The notes: generated by a model from the sequence alone, not told the origin. Positions 1 through 9,542 are shown, counted from the stretch's first letter. The stretch is 64,000 bases of DNA from Saccopteryx bilineata (GCF_036850765.1 NC_089490.1:130290522-130354521), one strand, 5' to 3'. Numbers and translations are program-made.

Positions 1-185
1 GTTGTTATAATTGTTCTGTTTTATTATTTTTGTTAATCTCTTACTGTGCCTAATTTATAAATTAAACTTTATCATAGGTGTGTATATTTAGGAAAAACAC
101 AGTATATAAAGAGCTTGGTACAACATGCAGTTTTAGGCATCCACTGGGGTCTTGGAACATCTCCTGCAGATAAGGGGGACTACTG
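1..185 (-). mobile_element. Tigger-type DNA transposon fragment
   Basis: The segment ends in GATAAGGGGGACTACTG, whose reverse complement CAGTAGTCCCCCTTATC is a typical terminal repeat of mammalian TcMar-Tigger elements. The preceding sequence, including CAGGCATCCACTGGGG-like text, fits the subterminal part of the same family as I remember it. The other end lies outside the window. It is old and carries no coding capacity here. Confidence 0.7.
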
Positions 186-388
186 GATAACAAAAAGTGT
201 TTCCATTGTTTCATTGTTTTTGTACAACAGTATTGTGTTGAATAATGTGTGAGTGATGTGTGCATGTATGTTTTAAGATAATATACCTGTAGCTTGTATT
301 TCCAGAAAGAGAACTGGTGGGTGAAATTTTACAGATATGTAAGACCAGGCATGGAGGGCCATTCTTTTTCTCCTTGTCCTTGACAATA
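186..388. other. Intron 1 sequence, nothing recognised
   Basis: This AT-rich stretch between two DNA transposon remnants shows no open frame, motif or repeat that I can name. Confidence 0.5.
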
Positions 389-739
389 CAGGGAGTCCCC
401 AGGTTACAACAGTCTCCACATATGATGTTTCAAGTTTACGACACTCACTCCCATAAAAACTAAAAAAAAATTGAGACATGAATGTTTTGGCTTACGCTGT
501 TAGCATTGTACTTACAGACTGTGGGCGAACTAGTTTGGTTGTGTGCAGCGGAAGAATATGCAGTAACCCGTGTATGAGCGAGGGAGTTGGCGTTCCCCAG
601 TACGCTTACCTACGCCATTTTGGACTGTGCAAGTGTTTCGTTTGTGTTAGGCTAGGTAGGGTCTGTTTCGACTTACACCAAAATTCAGGTTCATCACTGT
701 TGTAGGAATGGAACTGTGTCGTAATCCAAGAACCCCCTG
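389..739. mobile_element. Non-autonomous Tigger/mariner-like element, copy 1
   Basis: The left end CAGGGAGTCCCCAGGTTAC and the reverse complement of the right end, CAGGGGGTTCTTGGATTAC, form imperfect terminal inverted repeats. The left flank is TA, the expected target duplication; the right flank is TG, one change away. The interior closely resembles the element at 46209-46529, including the run CGACACTCA(C/T)TCCCATAAAAAC, which supports a dispersed family. The open frame at 478-705 is inside the element and has no protein similarity that I recognise. Confidence 0.75.
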
Positions 740-933
740 TGATTTGATCAGGCACTGATTTGTGCTCATCTGATGAATGAAAAATGACATTGCTATCGTT
801 TTATTTTGTGTTTCTTTGATTTGAGTGGATCCTAAGTTTCAGTAACAGCTATATTTTCTTCCTTTAAACTGTATGTTCATATGCTGTGTTCTCTGCACTT
901 GACTCCTTTTATTATATTGATCTTTAGAAAAAG

Positions 934-975
934 GCACACACACACACACACACACACGCACGCACGCACGCACAA
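934..975. repeat. CA/CACG microsatellite
   Basis: About 12 CA units grade into several CACG units before ending in CAAGCACG. It is a simple repeat in intron 1 and a likely length polymorphism. Confidence 0.9.
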
Positions 976-1522
976 GCACGCTAGCAAAGGAAGTTGGCCC
1001 TTGGTCTGGGGTCTGAGTTGCAGCATTTCACCTGTCTCTTGTTTATTATTTTTTAAAACTCTATGCTACTTTTTCAATGTGCAGAGATTCTTGTATTTTT
1101 AGAGTAAAATTTATTAATTTTTCAGAGATTTCTGGATTCTGAGTCACTCGGAGAATAGGTTGATAAAACACTTGTCTTTCTTCTAGCTCTGCTGTGGTTA
1201 CTCTTTTTGTGTTTGGATTTCTGTCCTGGATCCCTGACCCCTATCATTGGGACCTCTTCCACGGAGCCCAGGCCAGCTCTGCTCCCCACACCCTGACCAT
1301 TGTCTGCCCATGTATCTCACCACCTGACACGTCCACAAGGATCTGTCCTCTGCGCCCCAGGCTGTGAGCCCGCAGTCAGGCCACACACTGAACACACCCT
1401 AACAGTTTAAGGGTCTGGGCCATCTGGGTGCCGGTGTCAGAGAATTTCAGAGGGCTGCCTTGGGAGCAGAATACTCCCAAGTATTATGAGGCTGCAGCAG
1501 GGTTCCAGCCTCATATCACCTC

Positions 1523-1812
1523 TAGGGGTGGGGTAACCCTACCCTCAGCCTGCACTTATAATGTGACTGGGCACGGCCCTGGGTGGGAGACCCCTACTCT
1601 CTTCTTTCATGTGCAGCATAGACGGAGGGCAGCGCAGCCCTGGGTGTGGGGAGACCCCTGCCCTCTGCTTGCCTGGCTTGGAGGCAGTGTGGTCTTGGTA
1701 TGTTGGGACCCTTGCCCTCCACCTCCGTATGCAGTGTCAAATGAGAAGCAGGTTAGCCTGGGTGTGGTGGGAATCTTGCCCTCAGACTCCCTGGACTGGG
1801 AGGAACCGTAGC
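1523..1812 (+). repeat. Degenerate ~60-bp minisatellite in intron 1
   Basis: Four to five imperfect units of about 55-61 bp share a core close to CCTGGGTGTGGGGAGACCC followed by TGCCCTC-like text and a trailing GCAG-rich part. Unit starts are near 1523, 1579, 1640, 1698 and 1758. The units have diverged enough that a strict repeat finder could miss them. Confidence 0.55.
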
Positions 1813-2918
1813 CTAATCTTCCCTTCTCATTGTTTACTCTCACAGCTGCCCTTTCTGGGCTGGCCCCAGGTTCCCTCATGTTGGCCCCACCTTAGGGGGT
1901 CCCCTTGGGTGCTGGAGTGTTTTGACACTGCCTGGAGCTTGGTTAATCTCGTGCAGGTTGGAAGCTGCAGGGTTTCTGCTGCCTGGCATCCATTCTGGAC
2001 ACAGCTGTTGACATTCCTGTCTGGGGACAAGTCTCCTCTGTGTGAGCCGTCTTTGTGTGAGGAGCATGGCTTTTCCAGCTCCAGGCTTGGGTTCTGCAGG
2101 CCCTGCCTGTTCTCTGTCTGCCTTAGCAGTTGTCTTTAGGCAGGAGGTCTGGAAGTCTACAAAGCCGTCTGTGGTAGCCTCTGCTGTGTCCCTGTGCCCT
2201 CAGGCATAAGCCCTAACCCCTGCTGTGGTGTTGGGGGTATAGGTCAATGGCCTGCATGCTGGCCTTCTTCCTCACTACTGCCTCTCTCAAGCAAGACCCC
2301 AGCTTGGAACCTACAGGCACCTTTTTTGAGGCCTTGCTATCCTTCTTTCTCACCCCTGGGCCACCCACTCTGGGCCCCTCCTGTGTCTCAGGGACCTTTG
2401 GGGTTTTCCCCCAGCCCATGCTCATGCTGGCCTCCCACTGTATATGGGGTTGGGAAGCAGGGGGGCTCCTGGCTCAGAGCATCATTCAGAGGAGAGCTGG
2501 CCCTGCAGTGAAGTCTGCAGGGACTGGGGTTGGTGGGGACATGGCCAGGGCTGTGCTCCAGTGCCATGTCTGCTCTGGGAATGTGGGGAACAGGGCCCGG
2601 GCCTGGGATAGCCTTCTTACCAAACCTGAGTATGAGAGGGATGGAGTATGAGGGTACATTCTTGGTCTAGGACCTGCCTGTGTGGCCTCACTCTCCGGGG
2701 GGTGCCTTGCTGCTGCCTGCCTGCCATTCCCCTCTATACCCTGGGGTCTTCTGCCCTCGAGGTGCTCACTAGAACTAGTAAGGCAGGTCCTGCCCCTTCA
2801 GGGCTCTTAGGGTAGATGCCTTCACCCCAGGCAAAGCCCAGGAGAGGCCATGCTGGGTATGCATTCCTCTCCCTGCTCCAGGAGTAGCTGGGGCAGGGAG
2901 CCTTTGAAAGCCAGTGCT

Positions 2919-3331
2919 GCCCTGGCCGGTTGGCTCAGCGGTAGAGCGTCGGCCTGGCATGCGGGGGACCTGGGTTCAATTCCCGGCCAGGGCACATAGG
3001 AGAAGCGCCCATTTGCTTCTCCACCCCCCTCCTTCCTCTCTGTCTCTCTCTTCCCCTCCCGCAGCCGAGGCTCCATTGGAGCAAAGATGGCCCGGGCGCT
3101 GGGGATGGCTCCTTGGCCTCTGCCCCAGGCGCTAGAGTAGCTCTGGTCGCTGCAGAGCGACGCCCCGGAGGGGCAGAGCATCACCCCCAGGTGGGCAGAG
3201 CATCGCCCCTGGTGGGCGTGCTGGGTGGATCCAGGTCGGGCGCATGCGGGAGTCTGTCTGACTGTCTCTCCCCGTTTCCAGCTTCAGAAAAATATAAAAA
3301 AAAAAAAAAGAAAAAGAAAAAGAAAAAAAAA
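2919..3331 (+). mobile_element. Rhin-1-like tRNA-derived SINE
   Basis: The element opens with GCCCTGGCCGGTTGGCTCAG, a tRNA-like head holding a Pol III A box (TGGCTCAGCGGTAGAGCG) and B box (GGTTCAATTCC), continues through the CT-rich and GC-rich body, and ends in CTTCAGAAAAATA and an A-rich tail with G interruptions. A perfect 13-bp target duplication GAAAGCCAGTGCT flanks it at 2906-2918 and 3332-3344. It lies in intron 1 in the sense orientation. Confidence 0.93.
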
Positions 3332-3906
3332 GAAAGCCAGTGCTTAGGTTTTCCTCAGAGGGACATCACTGCTGGGGATCTGCAACAGCATGGAGTTCTA
3401 AGAGGGCCCACTACATCCCTTTTCCTACAGAAAACTGTGGCTCTTGGAGTCAGCCTGGTGGCCACTATGCCCCTGAGTGGCCTTTCAGCAGGCAAGAGGA
3501 GAGAAGATGGGACATGGTGAGGGGACCTTGGTTTCCATGGGTGGGCTGGGTGCGAGGCTTTTTTCTAAAGATGCTTTGGTGGGGGCTCTGAGCCAGGCCC
3601 CTGTCCAGGTGGGCATCTCTCCCTCCCAAGGGCTGAGATCTGGTTGTGGCTGATCATGGACATGCCCAGATGTACAGTTGTCTATCTGGGGATACCGAGG
3701 CCATAGCAGACAGGCCAAACCTGTCGGTTGCTGGATGGAGCAGGTGGGTGGGAGGTGTGGTGAGCCACAGGGCAGACTACAGACCCTGTGGGCCAAGGCC
3801 ACAGATGGAGCGGCAGGAGAAACAGGCACTGGTTCCCCAGTGTCCCCTGGGTCCTGCAGTGGCTCTTCCTCTGGGGCGGTACTCACCCTGGTTTCTCTGT
3901 GTGCAG

Positions 3907-4163
3907 GCTGACCGGCAGCGAGCCCCTGACCATCCTCCCGCTGACCCTGGAACCTGAGGCAGCCGCGCAGGCACATTACAAGGCCTGTGATCGGCTGAAG
4001 CTGGAGCGGAAGCAGCGGCGCATGTGCCGCCGCGACCCGGGCGTGGCCGAGACGCTGGTGGAGGCGGTCAGCATGAGTGCCCTTGAGTGCCAGTACCAGT
4101 TCCGCTTCGAGCGCTGGAACTGCACCCTGGAGGGCCGCTACCGGGCCAGCCTGCTCAAGCGAG
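3907..4163 (+). CDS. WNT9A: WNT9A exon 2
   Basis: This 257-bp internal exon follows the acceptor CTCTGTGTGCAG and ends at the donor CGAG|GTGCGC. Its first base completes a glycine codon begun in exon 1, and its last base starts the glycine completed by exon 3. It encodes about residues 33-117 of the human numbering. Wnt hallmarks are visible: a cysteine in KACDRL, the basic stretch [10 protein letters not shown], and RFERWNCT, whose Asn-Cys-Thr is an N-glycosylation sequon at about Asn103. WNT9A is a secreted, lipid-modified ligand of Frizzled receptors with known roles in joint and skeletal development and haematopoiesis (family knowledge). One difference from the human protein as I remember it is Tyr for Phe in [11 protein letters not shown]9B is the nearest alternative, but the wording of exons 3 and 4 is that of WNT9A. 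Confidence 0.96.
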
Positions 4164-4234
4164 GTGCGCTGCACTGGAGGTGGGGCAGTGGGCGGCCAGG
4201 CCCAGGTGCATCAACTGTGGGAGGGGGTCTCAAG

Positions 4235-4598
4235 TTTTTTTTTGTGTTTTTTTTTTTTATTGAGTGAGAGGAAGGGAGGCAGAGGGACAGACTCCCCCAT
4301 GCATCCGACCGGGATCCACCTGGTAAGCCCACTAGGGGGCGATGCTCTGCCCATATGGGGCATTGTTCTGTTGCATGGCAACCAAGCTATTTTAGCACCT
4401 AAGGTGGAGGCCATGGAGTCATCCTCAGTGCCCAGGGCCAACTCGCTCCAATTGAGTCATGGCTGCAGGAGGAGAGAGAGAAGGAAGAAGGGTGAAGAAG
4501 CAGATGGTCACTTCTCCTATGTGCCCTGACCAGGAATTGAATCTGGGACTTCCACATGCTGGGTGGACACTCTACTGCTGAGCCAGCTGGCGGGGGGT
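4235..4598 (-). mobile_element. Rhin-1-like SINE, antisense in intron 2
   Basis: It reads in reverse from a T-rich tail at 4235 through GACCGGGATCCACCTGG and the GC-rich body to a decayed tRNA-like head near TGAGCCAGCTGG. Its divergence from the copies at 41 and 53 kb indicates an older insertion. The flanks GGTCTCAAG and GGTCCCAAA may be a weathered target duplication. Confidence 0.85.
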
Positions 4599-4950
4599 GA
4601 GGAGGTCCCAAATTAAGGAAGAAGAGCTGGGGGTGTGGGAGAAGACCCTGTAGCTAGTTCCTGCACAGCTCCTCCCCAATGCAGTGCCTCCACCCTCCCT
4701 CCTGCTGGGTCCTCACAAGATCCTGAACTGTTGCTGGCAGGATGATGAATATTTGGCAGCTTTGACAGGGCCCCAGGCAGCTCTGATGGCTTTTTCTACA
4801 TGCCTGTGGTCAAGACCCAGTGCCAACAGGGACAGTAGGGGTCCAGCTGGTGCCCGAGTATAGTGTTTCATCTCCTGTGTGCCCTCCACGTGTGGGAGCT
4901 GCTTTAGACTCTCATCTGAGCCTCTCAATGGCCTTGTTTAAAAACTGGGG

Positions 4951-5286
4951 GCCTGACCTGACCAGGTGGTGGTGCAGTGGGTAGAGCATCGGACTAGGAT
5001 GCAGAGGACTCAGGTTCAAGACCCCGAGGTCGCCAGCTTGAGCGCAGGCTCATCTGGTTTGAGCAAGGCTCACCACCTTGAGCCTAAGGTCGCTGGCTTG
5101 AGCAAGGGATCACTTGGTCTGCTGTAGCCCCCGGGTCAAGGCACATATGAAAAAGCAATTAAGGAACAACTAAGGTGCTGCAACCAAGAATTGATGTTTC
5201 TCATCTCTTCCCTTCCTGTCTGTCTGTCCCTCTCTCTGACTCTCTGACTCTCTGTCTCTGCCACAAAAAAAACAACAACAAAAAAA
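4951..5286 (+). mobile_element. Second bat SINE family, long form
   Basis: It begins GCCTGACCTG and has a tRNA-like head with A box GTGCAGTGGGTAGAGCATC and B box GGTTCAAGACC. Repeated GCTTGAGC-type blocks, a CT-rich tail and an A-rich end follow. It matches the element at 16850 in layout. The flanks AAAACTGGGG and AAAATGGGG look like a target duplication. Confidence 0.85.
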
Positions 5287-5528
5287 TGGGGACCTGAGGC
5301 CCAGGCAGGGCTCCCCTAGGGCTTTGGGCCATTCTGGTGAGTGGGAGACCCTGCTCGGTGGGGTCCCTGATTGCCATGGTACTTCTGGATTCTTTGCCCC
5401 CCTCCATGTCCATAGGAGAGCCTCTTCCCCCTAGGTACATAGTCAGCCCAGGTAGTTATCCCCCAGACCACCGGCCCATGTTGATCAGCTGCTGGTGCCA
5501 CCACTGACTGGCCCTGCTGTCCTCCCAG

Positions 5529-5791
5529 GCTTCAAGGAGACCGCCTTCCTCTATGCCATTTCCTCCGCGGGCCTGACGCACGCGCTGGCCAAGGCCTGCA
5601 GTGCAGGCCGCATGGAACGTTGCACCTGTGATGAGGCCCCTGACCTGGAGAACCGAGAGGCCTGGCAGTGGGGTGGCTGCGGGGACAACCTCAAGTACAG
5701 CAGCAAGTTTGTCAAGGAGTTCCTGGGCCGGCGGTCAAGCAAGGACCTGCGTGCCCGTGTGGACTTCCACAACAACCTCGTGGGTGTGAAG
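5529..5791 (+). CDS. WNT9A: WNT9A exon 3
   Basis: This 263-bp exon starts after CTGTCCTCCCAG and encodes about residues 118-205. It holds the conserved Wnt core: [20 protein letters not shown], then [12 protein letters not shown], the [12 protein letters not shown] block and FVKEFLGRR. Many of these cysteines form the N-terminal domain disulfides (family knowledge). The exon ends in Gly-Val-Lys (GGT GTG AAG) and is followed directly by GCAAGC, so the donor dinucleotide is GC, not GT. Using the GT inside GGTGTGAAG instead would delete a Val-Lys pair conserved in the human protein as I remember it, so the GC donor is the better reading. The exon 4 frame (Val-Ile-Lys-Ala-Gly) joins perfectly. 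Confidence 0.96.
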
Positions 5792-5833
5792 GCAAGCAGG
5801 GCGGGGGTGGGGTGCAGGGTTAGGGAGGGTTGC

Positions 5834-6087
5834 TGTGGTGGTGGTGGTGGTGGTGGTGATGGGTGGTGGTGGTGATGATGATGGTGGTGGTGATGGTTGA
5901 TGGTGGTGGTGATGGTGGTGGTGGTGGTGGTGGTGGTGGTGGTGGTGGTAGTGGTAGTGATGGTGGTGATGGTTGATGGTGGTGGTGATGGTGGTGGTGG
6001 TGGTGGTGGTGGTGGTAGTGGTAGTGGTAGTGATGGTGGTGGTGGTGATGGTGGTGATGGTGGTGATGGTGGTGATGGTGGTGGTGA
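5834..6087 (+). repeat. TGG/GAT trinucleotide array with higher-order duplication
   Basis: About 254 bp made almost entirely of GGT/TGG with interspersed GAT and AGT variants. A larger pattern is visible: a block with GATGGTTGATGG, a long TGG run and GGTAGTGGTAGTGATGG occurs twice in tandem, roughly 75-80 bp each. The sense (transcribed) strand is G-rich. It starts about 40 nt after the GC donor. Confidence 0.92.
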
Positions 6088-7119
6088 ATGGAACAGGCCA
6101 GGCTCAGAGAGGGCTGGGGGACAGGGAGGAGGTGAGGTTCGTTATCTCTGTGCTTTAGCCATGTGGTGCCAGCCAGGGTCTTCCAGTCTTCCTGCTTGTA
6201 TGAGGTTCATTACTTGCCAGATAGATGGAGATGCCGTTTGTATGGAGGGTGCCTGTGGTCCCCAGTGGAGAGTGTCCTGTAGTGTCTGGTGGTCTCTCAT
6301 GGAGAGGTAGAGCTGGAAGGCCTACTTTTTGTTGCTGGGGAGGAGCCAGGTGGGTCTGGGCCCACCTGTATCTGGCCCTGGGTGGTTAGGCCACTAGAAG
6401 GGTCTCTCTGTTTTGGGTGCCATCTATCCAGGAGGATGGCAGACTGGGAACCCTGACTGCCAGGGCCGATGGGCAGTAGGTCCTGTTACCAGGGGCCTAG
6501 GTAGAGGCAGTCTGGTGGGTGTGTGCAGGCCAGGGGTTCCAGGGAAGGACTGAGGTGTGACTGGTCCAAGTGTGTGTGTATGGGTGTTTCTGCCTCAGGA
6601 ATCTCTTCTGTGGCCAGGACTCTCCTCTGGGGCACACAGCTCAGAAGACTCAGGAAAAGAAATGTCTTGGCGTTTTGGCTGGGCCCTTTTGGGGGCTGCT
6701 GGCTGCAAGCATGGCTGGTCTTGAGGTCACCTGGCCCCTGCCACCCTTCATCCTCCCTGCAGTCCCTCTGCTTGTGGGTGCACAACACTGGAGTAGGTGT
6801 CAGACCCATGCCTGTAGTACTTACTGTGAGTAGAGCAGTGCCCCTTCAGTCTCCCAGCAACTTGGGCCACCACATGCCCCCAAGGCTTAGCCGTTGCCTG
6901 GGACCTGCAGGGGATTGCCAAGAATGTGGAGCCCTAGCCTGGGGGCATGTAATTAGAGCCTGCCTACTCTGAGTCTCCCTAATGACTAGCTGGGCCTCTA
7001 GAAGAGTCACACACTCAAGAGCCACAATCACAGATGGGAGCTCCTTGCCTCCTTCTGCCCTGTAGGGAAGGGTGTGGGCAGATTAAATCCCCCAGGCAAG
7101 GCCCTTCTTTCTTTTCTTT

Positions 7120-7300
7120 TGTACTTGCCCTTTGTAAACTATAAAGGAAAAAATCAGAATATGAAAAGTGCTCCATTAACTCCAGGCCTGGGTAAGCAGT
7201 GTTTTAATTAAATTTGTCATGTTTCTTAGCAAAGTATTGTTGAATGTGACTTTTCTATTGTGTGGTCAAAGAGCAGCTATATTTCTTAATCCCCTCAGGT
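7120..7300. promoter_or_regulatory. AT-rich island in intron 3, candidate conserved element
   Basis: In a GC-rich intron this block is abruptly AT-rich and holds TTTTAATTAAATTTG (homeodomain-like), TATTGTTGAATG (SOX-like ATTGTT) and TGTGGTCAAAG (RUNX core TGTGGTC overlapping a nuclear-receptor GGTCA half-site) within about 70 bp. It matches no repeat I know. Regulatory function is inference only. Confidence 0.3.
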
Positions 7301-8035
7301 GACCCTGGGAGCTCCAGCCTGGCTTGAGTCACTTGGGAGGACTTCACTGCCCTTCCTCTCCACATTCCTCCTGGGACCCCTATGTGGGCAGTCTGGCAGA
7401 ATGCTCAGTGGGACAACTGGCCTGACTTCCTGGCTTTGTAGGGGACACCCAAGTTCTGCAAGCGGAAGGACCCATTTTGGGTCTCAAGTAGCTTCCCAGA
7501 GCCTGAGTAGGAGCCACACCTGCTCCTACCCTGGCCAGCTGCCTCTCATTTCTGGGTCAGTCAGGTGGCACCCATAGATGCAGTAACAGCAGGTCCCAGG
7601 GCTTTGAGCATGCAGCTCTGCAGAGAGCAGACTGCTAGGACCTGCCTGACAGGATGCTGATGCTGGAGCTAAAGGATGACCTGTGCTGCCCTTGTAGGGT
7701 AGCCCCAGACACAGGAAGAACATCTGGGTGGGAAAGGAGTGTCTCTACTGGGCCACAGGCACTGTGCTGGCCACTCTGGAGGCTACACTGCTGACCAGAG
7801 GGCTTCTGTCCTAGGCCGTCTGTGGCTGAAAGGTGGAGGGATTGGTGTGTAAGCCAGGGAGCCTGGGTGATGGGTGGTGGTGGCGCTGTGGGCCGTGCTT
7901 GGGTCTGGGGACCATGAGGTTGGGCCCTGGTGCTGATTTTAGCCTATCTGGGGTCATCTGTAGGGTTTTGGTCTCTGTTCTGCCAGGCGTGGCCCTCTGT
8001 AACGCAGGAGGCCCAGATCTAGAAAATTGATCTGG

Positions 8036-8340
8036 TGTTGTTGTGAGACCCCAAAGAAACCACAAGGAGGACCAGATGGAGTGGACATAGCCTTTATTAC
8101 TTACATAAGAGGGCAGCACCTATGAAAGCTTCACATCCCACTGAGGGGGCCCATGGCTTTTATAGCTAAGCCCTGGGCAATTGCTTAAGCAAACAAGCAG
8201 GCAAGTAGGGGCTAGGGGCAGAGTTGTATGCACCTTTCTGTGCTGTTTCTCTTTGATAGTATCTGGCAACTCAGTTCCTTTGTCCTTAGTAAAAATGTCA
8301 GCTGCAGTTTAATTACCCTTTCTTCTATAGCTCAAGGCCA
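8036..8340 (-). mobile_element. Probable solo LTR of an endogenous retrovirus, antisense
   Basis: On the - strand the block has the expected order of LTR signals: a TATA box (TATAAAAG at 8164-8157), then about 60 nt later AATAAA (8098-8093), then a U5-like end in TCTCACAACAACA. No gag, pol or env sequence flanks it, so it would be a solitary LTR. The boundaries are uncertain and I found no clear target duplication. It ends about 100 bp before WNT9A exon 4. Confidence 0.5.
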
Positions 8341-8439
8341 GGATCCATGACCAGGTGCCAGGGACTGGGGAGGGAGAGGAGCCATGTCCAGCATCAACCC
8401 TGCACCCTTACGCTCACTTCCCTCCCTCCCTCTCTCCAG

Positions 8440-8919
8440 GTGATCAAGGCTGGGGTGGAGACGACGTGCAAGTGCCATGGTGTGTCAGGCTCCTGTACTG
8501 TGCGGACGTGCTGGCGGCAACTAGCACCCTTCCACGAAGTGGGCAAGCGCCTGAAGTACAAGTATGAAACGGCACTCAAGGTGGGCAGCACCACCAACGA
8601 GGCTGCTGGTGAGGCAGGCGCCATCTCACCACCAAGGGGCCGGGCCTCGGGCACAGGTGGTGACCCGCTGCCCCGTACCCCAGAGCTTGTACACCTGGAC
8701 GACTCACCCAGTTTCTGCCTGGCTGGCCGCTTCTCTCCAGGCACTGCTGGCCGCAGGTGCCACCGTGAGAAAAACTGTGAGAGCATCTGCTGCGGGCGCG
8801 GCCATAACACGCAGAGCCGGGTGGTGACACGGCCCTGCCAGTGTCAGGTGCGCTGGTGCTGCTATGTGGAGTGTAGGCAGTGCACGCAGCGGGAGGAAGT
8901 CTACACCTGTAAGGGCTAG
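8440..8919 (+). CDS. WNT9A: WNT9A exon 4, coding part
   Basis: It follows the acceptor CCTCTCTCCAG and encodes about residues 206-364, ending Cys-Lys-Gly-TAG at 8917-8919. The motif [10 protein letters not shown] contains the serine (codon TCA at 8485-8487, about Ser221) that Porcupine palmitoleoylates in Wnt proteins; this lipid is required for secretion and Frizzled binding (family knowledge). After a linker ([13 protein letters not shown]) that varies between Wnts comes the cysteine-rich C-terminal domain with [33 protein letters not shown] and the terminal EVYTCKG. Compared with the human protein as I remember it, the linker lacks one residue and [12 protein letters not shown] replaces KHLKHKYETALK. 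There are no internal stops or frameshifts, so the gene looks functional. Confidence 0.97.
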   Translation: MIKAGVETTCKCHGVSGSCTVRTCWRQLAPFHEVGKRLKYKYETALKVGSTTNEAAGEAGAISPPRGRASGTGGDPLPRTPELVHLDDSPSFCLAGRFSPGTAGRRCHREKNCESICCGRGHNTQSRVVTRPCQCQVRWCCYVECRQCTQREEVYTCKG

Positions 8920-9536
8920 TGCTAGGTGGCCAGGCTGCCACAGGGGTGCTGGCAGCATATGCAGCAGAGGCATCGACACTCCCAGACTGAGCCCCAGGCT
9001 GGGTGCCCCCAGCACATTTGGGCATGGGCCTGGTCTGACTTCCATGTACCCTCTGCTTGTCCCTCCCTGGGACCCAACAGCTTTGCACTGATACTTTCAG
9101 GCTGTGTCTGTCCCTAAGACTCCAGTTCCTGTGTCACAGCGCCCCCTCACTACTTGAGCTCCTTCTGAGGAGCATGGGAGCACCTTTGTGACCACACAGG
9201 GCCTCTGTGGCAGCCTGTACCAGCTCTGGTTAGAGTCAAACCACTAGAAGAGGGATGGCCAGCCACCAGGTGTGGGGGAGAACTGCTGCCCCGTTATGAC
9301 ATCAAGCACTTCTCTTTGTAGTGATATCAGTGACATTTAAGTTATTTTTATTTAACTAATATGTAATAATTATTTCCTCTGTCCCCACTATGTCCTAGGC
9401 TGTGGCTCTTCCAGTCTGGAGGGGGCCCTTTCCTTTTTCTTCCCCCCCACCCCAGACTTTTTGCCTAATCTGCTTTGTGTTTGAAACCACTAAGTCAAGT
9501 AAGTCAAGAGAGACTTTGCTGTCATTGTTCTAAAGA

Positions 9537-9542
9537 ATTAAA
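9537..9542 (+). promoter_or_regulatory. Possible proximal poly(A) signal ATTAAA
   Basis: ATTAAA, the commonest variant signal, occurs about 620 nt after the stop codon and is followed by GTGAGCTGTGTCTGG, a GU-rich stretch. Use of this site would give a short 3' UTR lacking the TG-rich tract. Confidence 0.4.

Larger units (their letters stand above)
740..2918. other. WNT9A intron 1, mostly single-copy
   Basis: GC-rich intronic DNA containing a CA microsatellite and a degenerate minisatellite (annotated separately). Open frames of up to 176 codons occur on both strands but overlap one another, lack splice context and encode low-information Pro/Ser/Leu/Trp-rich text typical of GC-rich noncoding DNA. 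I see no exon here. Confidence 0.55.
4164..5528 (+). other. WNT9A intron 2
   Basis: A canonical GT-AG intron of 1365 bp, with donor GTGCGC and acceptor CTGTCCTCCCAG. About half is SINE sequence: an antisense Rhin-1-like copy and a sense copy of the second SINE family. Nothing else is recognised. Confidence 0.9.
5792..8439 (+). other. WNT9A intron 3, GC-AG type
   Basis: A 2648-bp intron with donor AAG|GCAAGC and acceptor CTCTCTCCAG. It holds the TGG-rich array at 5834-6087, an AT-rich island near 7120-7300 and an antisense LTR-like block at 8036-8340. The remaining sequence is GC-rich with no other element that I recognise. Confidence 0.88.

Noticed and set aside
478..705. 75-codon ORF in intron 1
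   Set aside because: It lies wholly within the Tigger-like MITE (389-739), whose sister copy at 46 kb has no matching frame.
1607..2651. Overlapping ORFs of 90-176 codons in intron 1
   Set aside because: They overlap on both strands, have low-information composition and no splice context, and run through a minisatellite.
2930..2995. tRNA-like segments at SINE heads (also 41.5, 45.6, 51.0 and 53.7 kb)
   Set aside because: The A and B boxes belong to SINEs with tails and target duplications; these are not tRNA genes.
5783..5788. Alternative GT donor for exon 3 (GGT|GTGAAG)
   Set aside because: It would remove Val-Lys, which are present in human WNT9A as I remember it; the GC donor keeps them and has better flanking consensus.
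5897..6310. 137-codon ORF rich in Val/Gly
   Set aside because: It is a translation of the TGG trinucleotide array.
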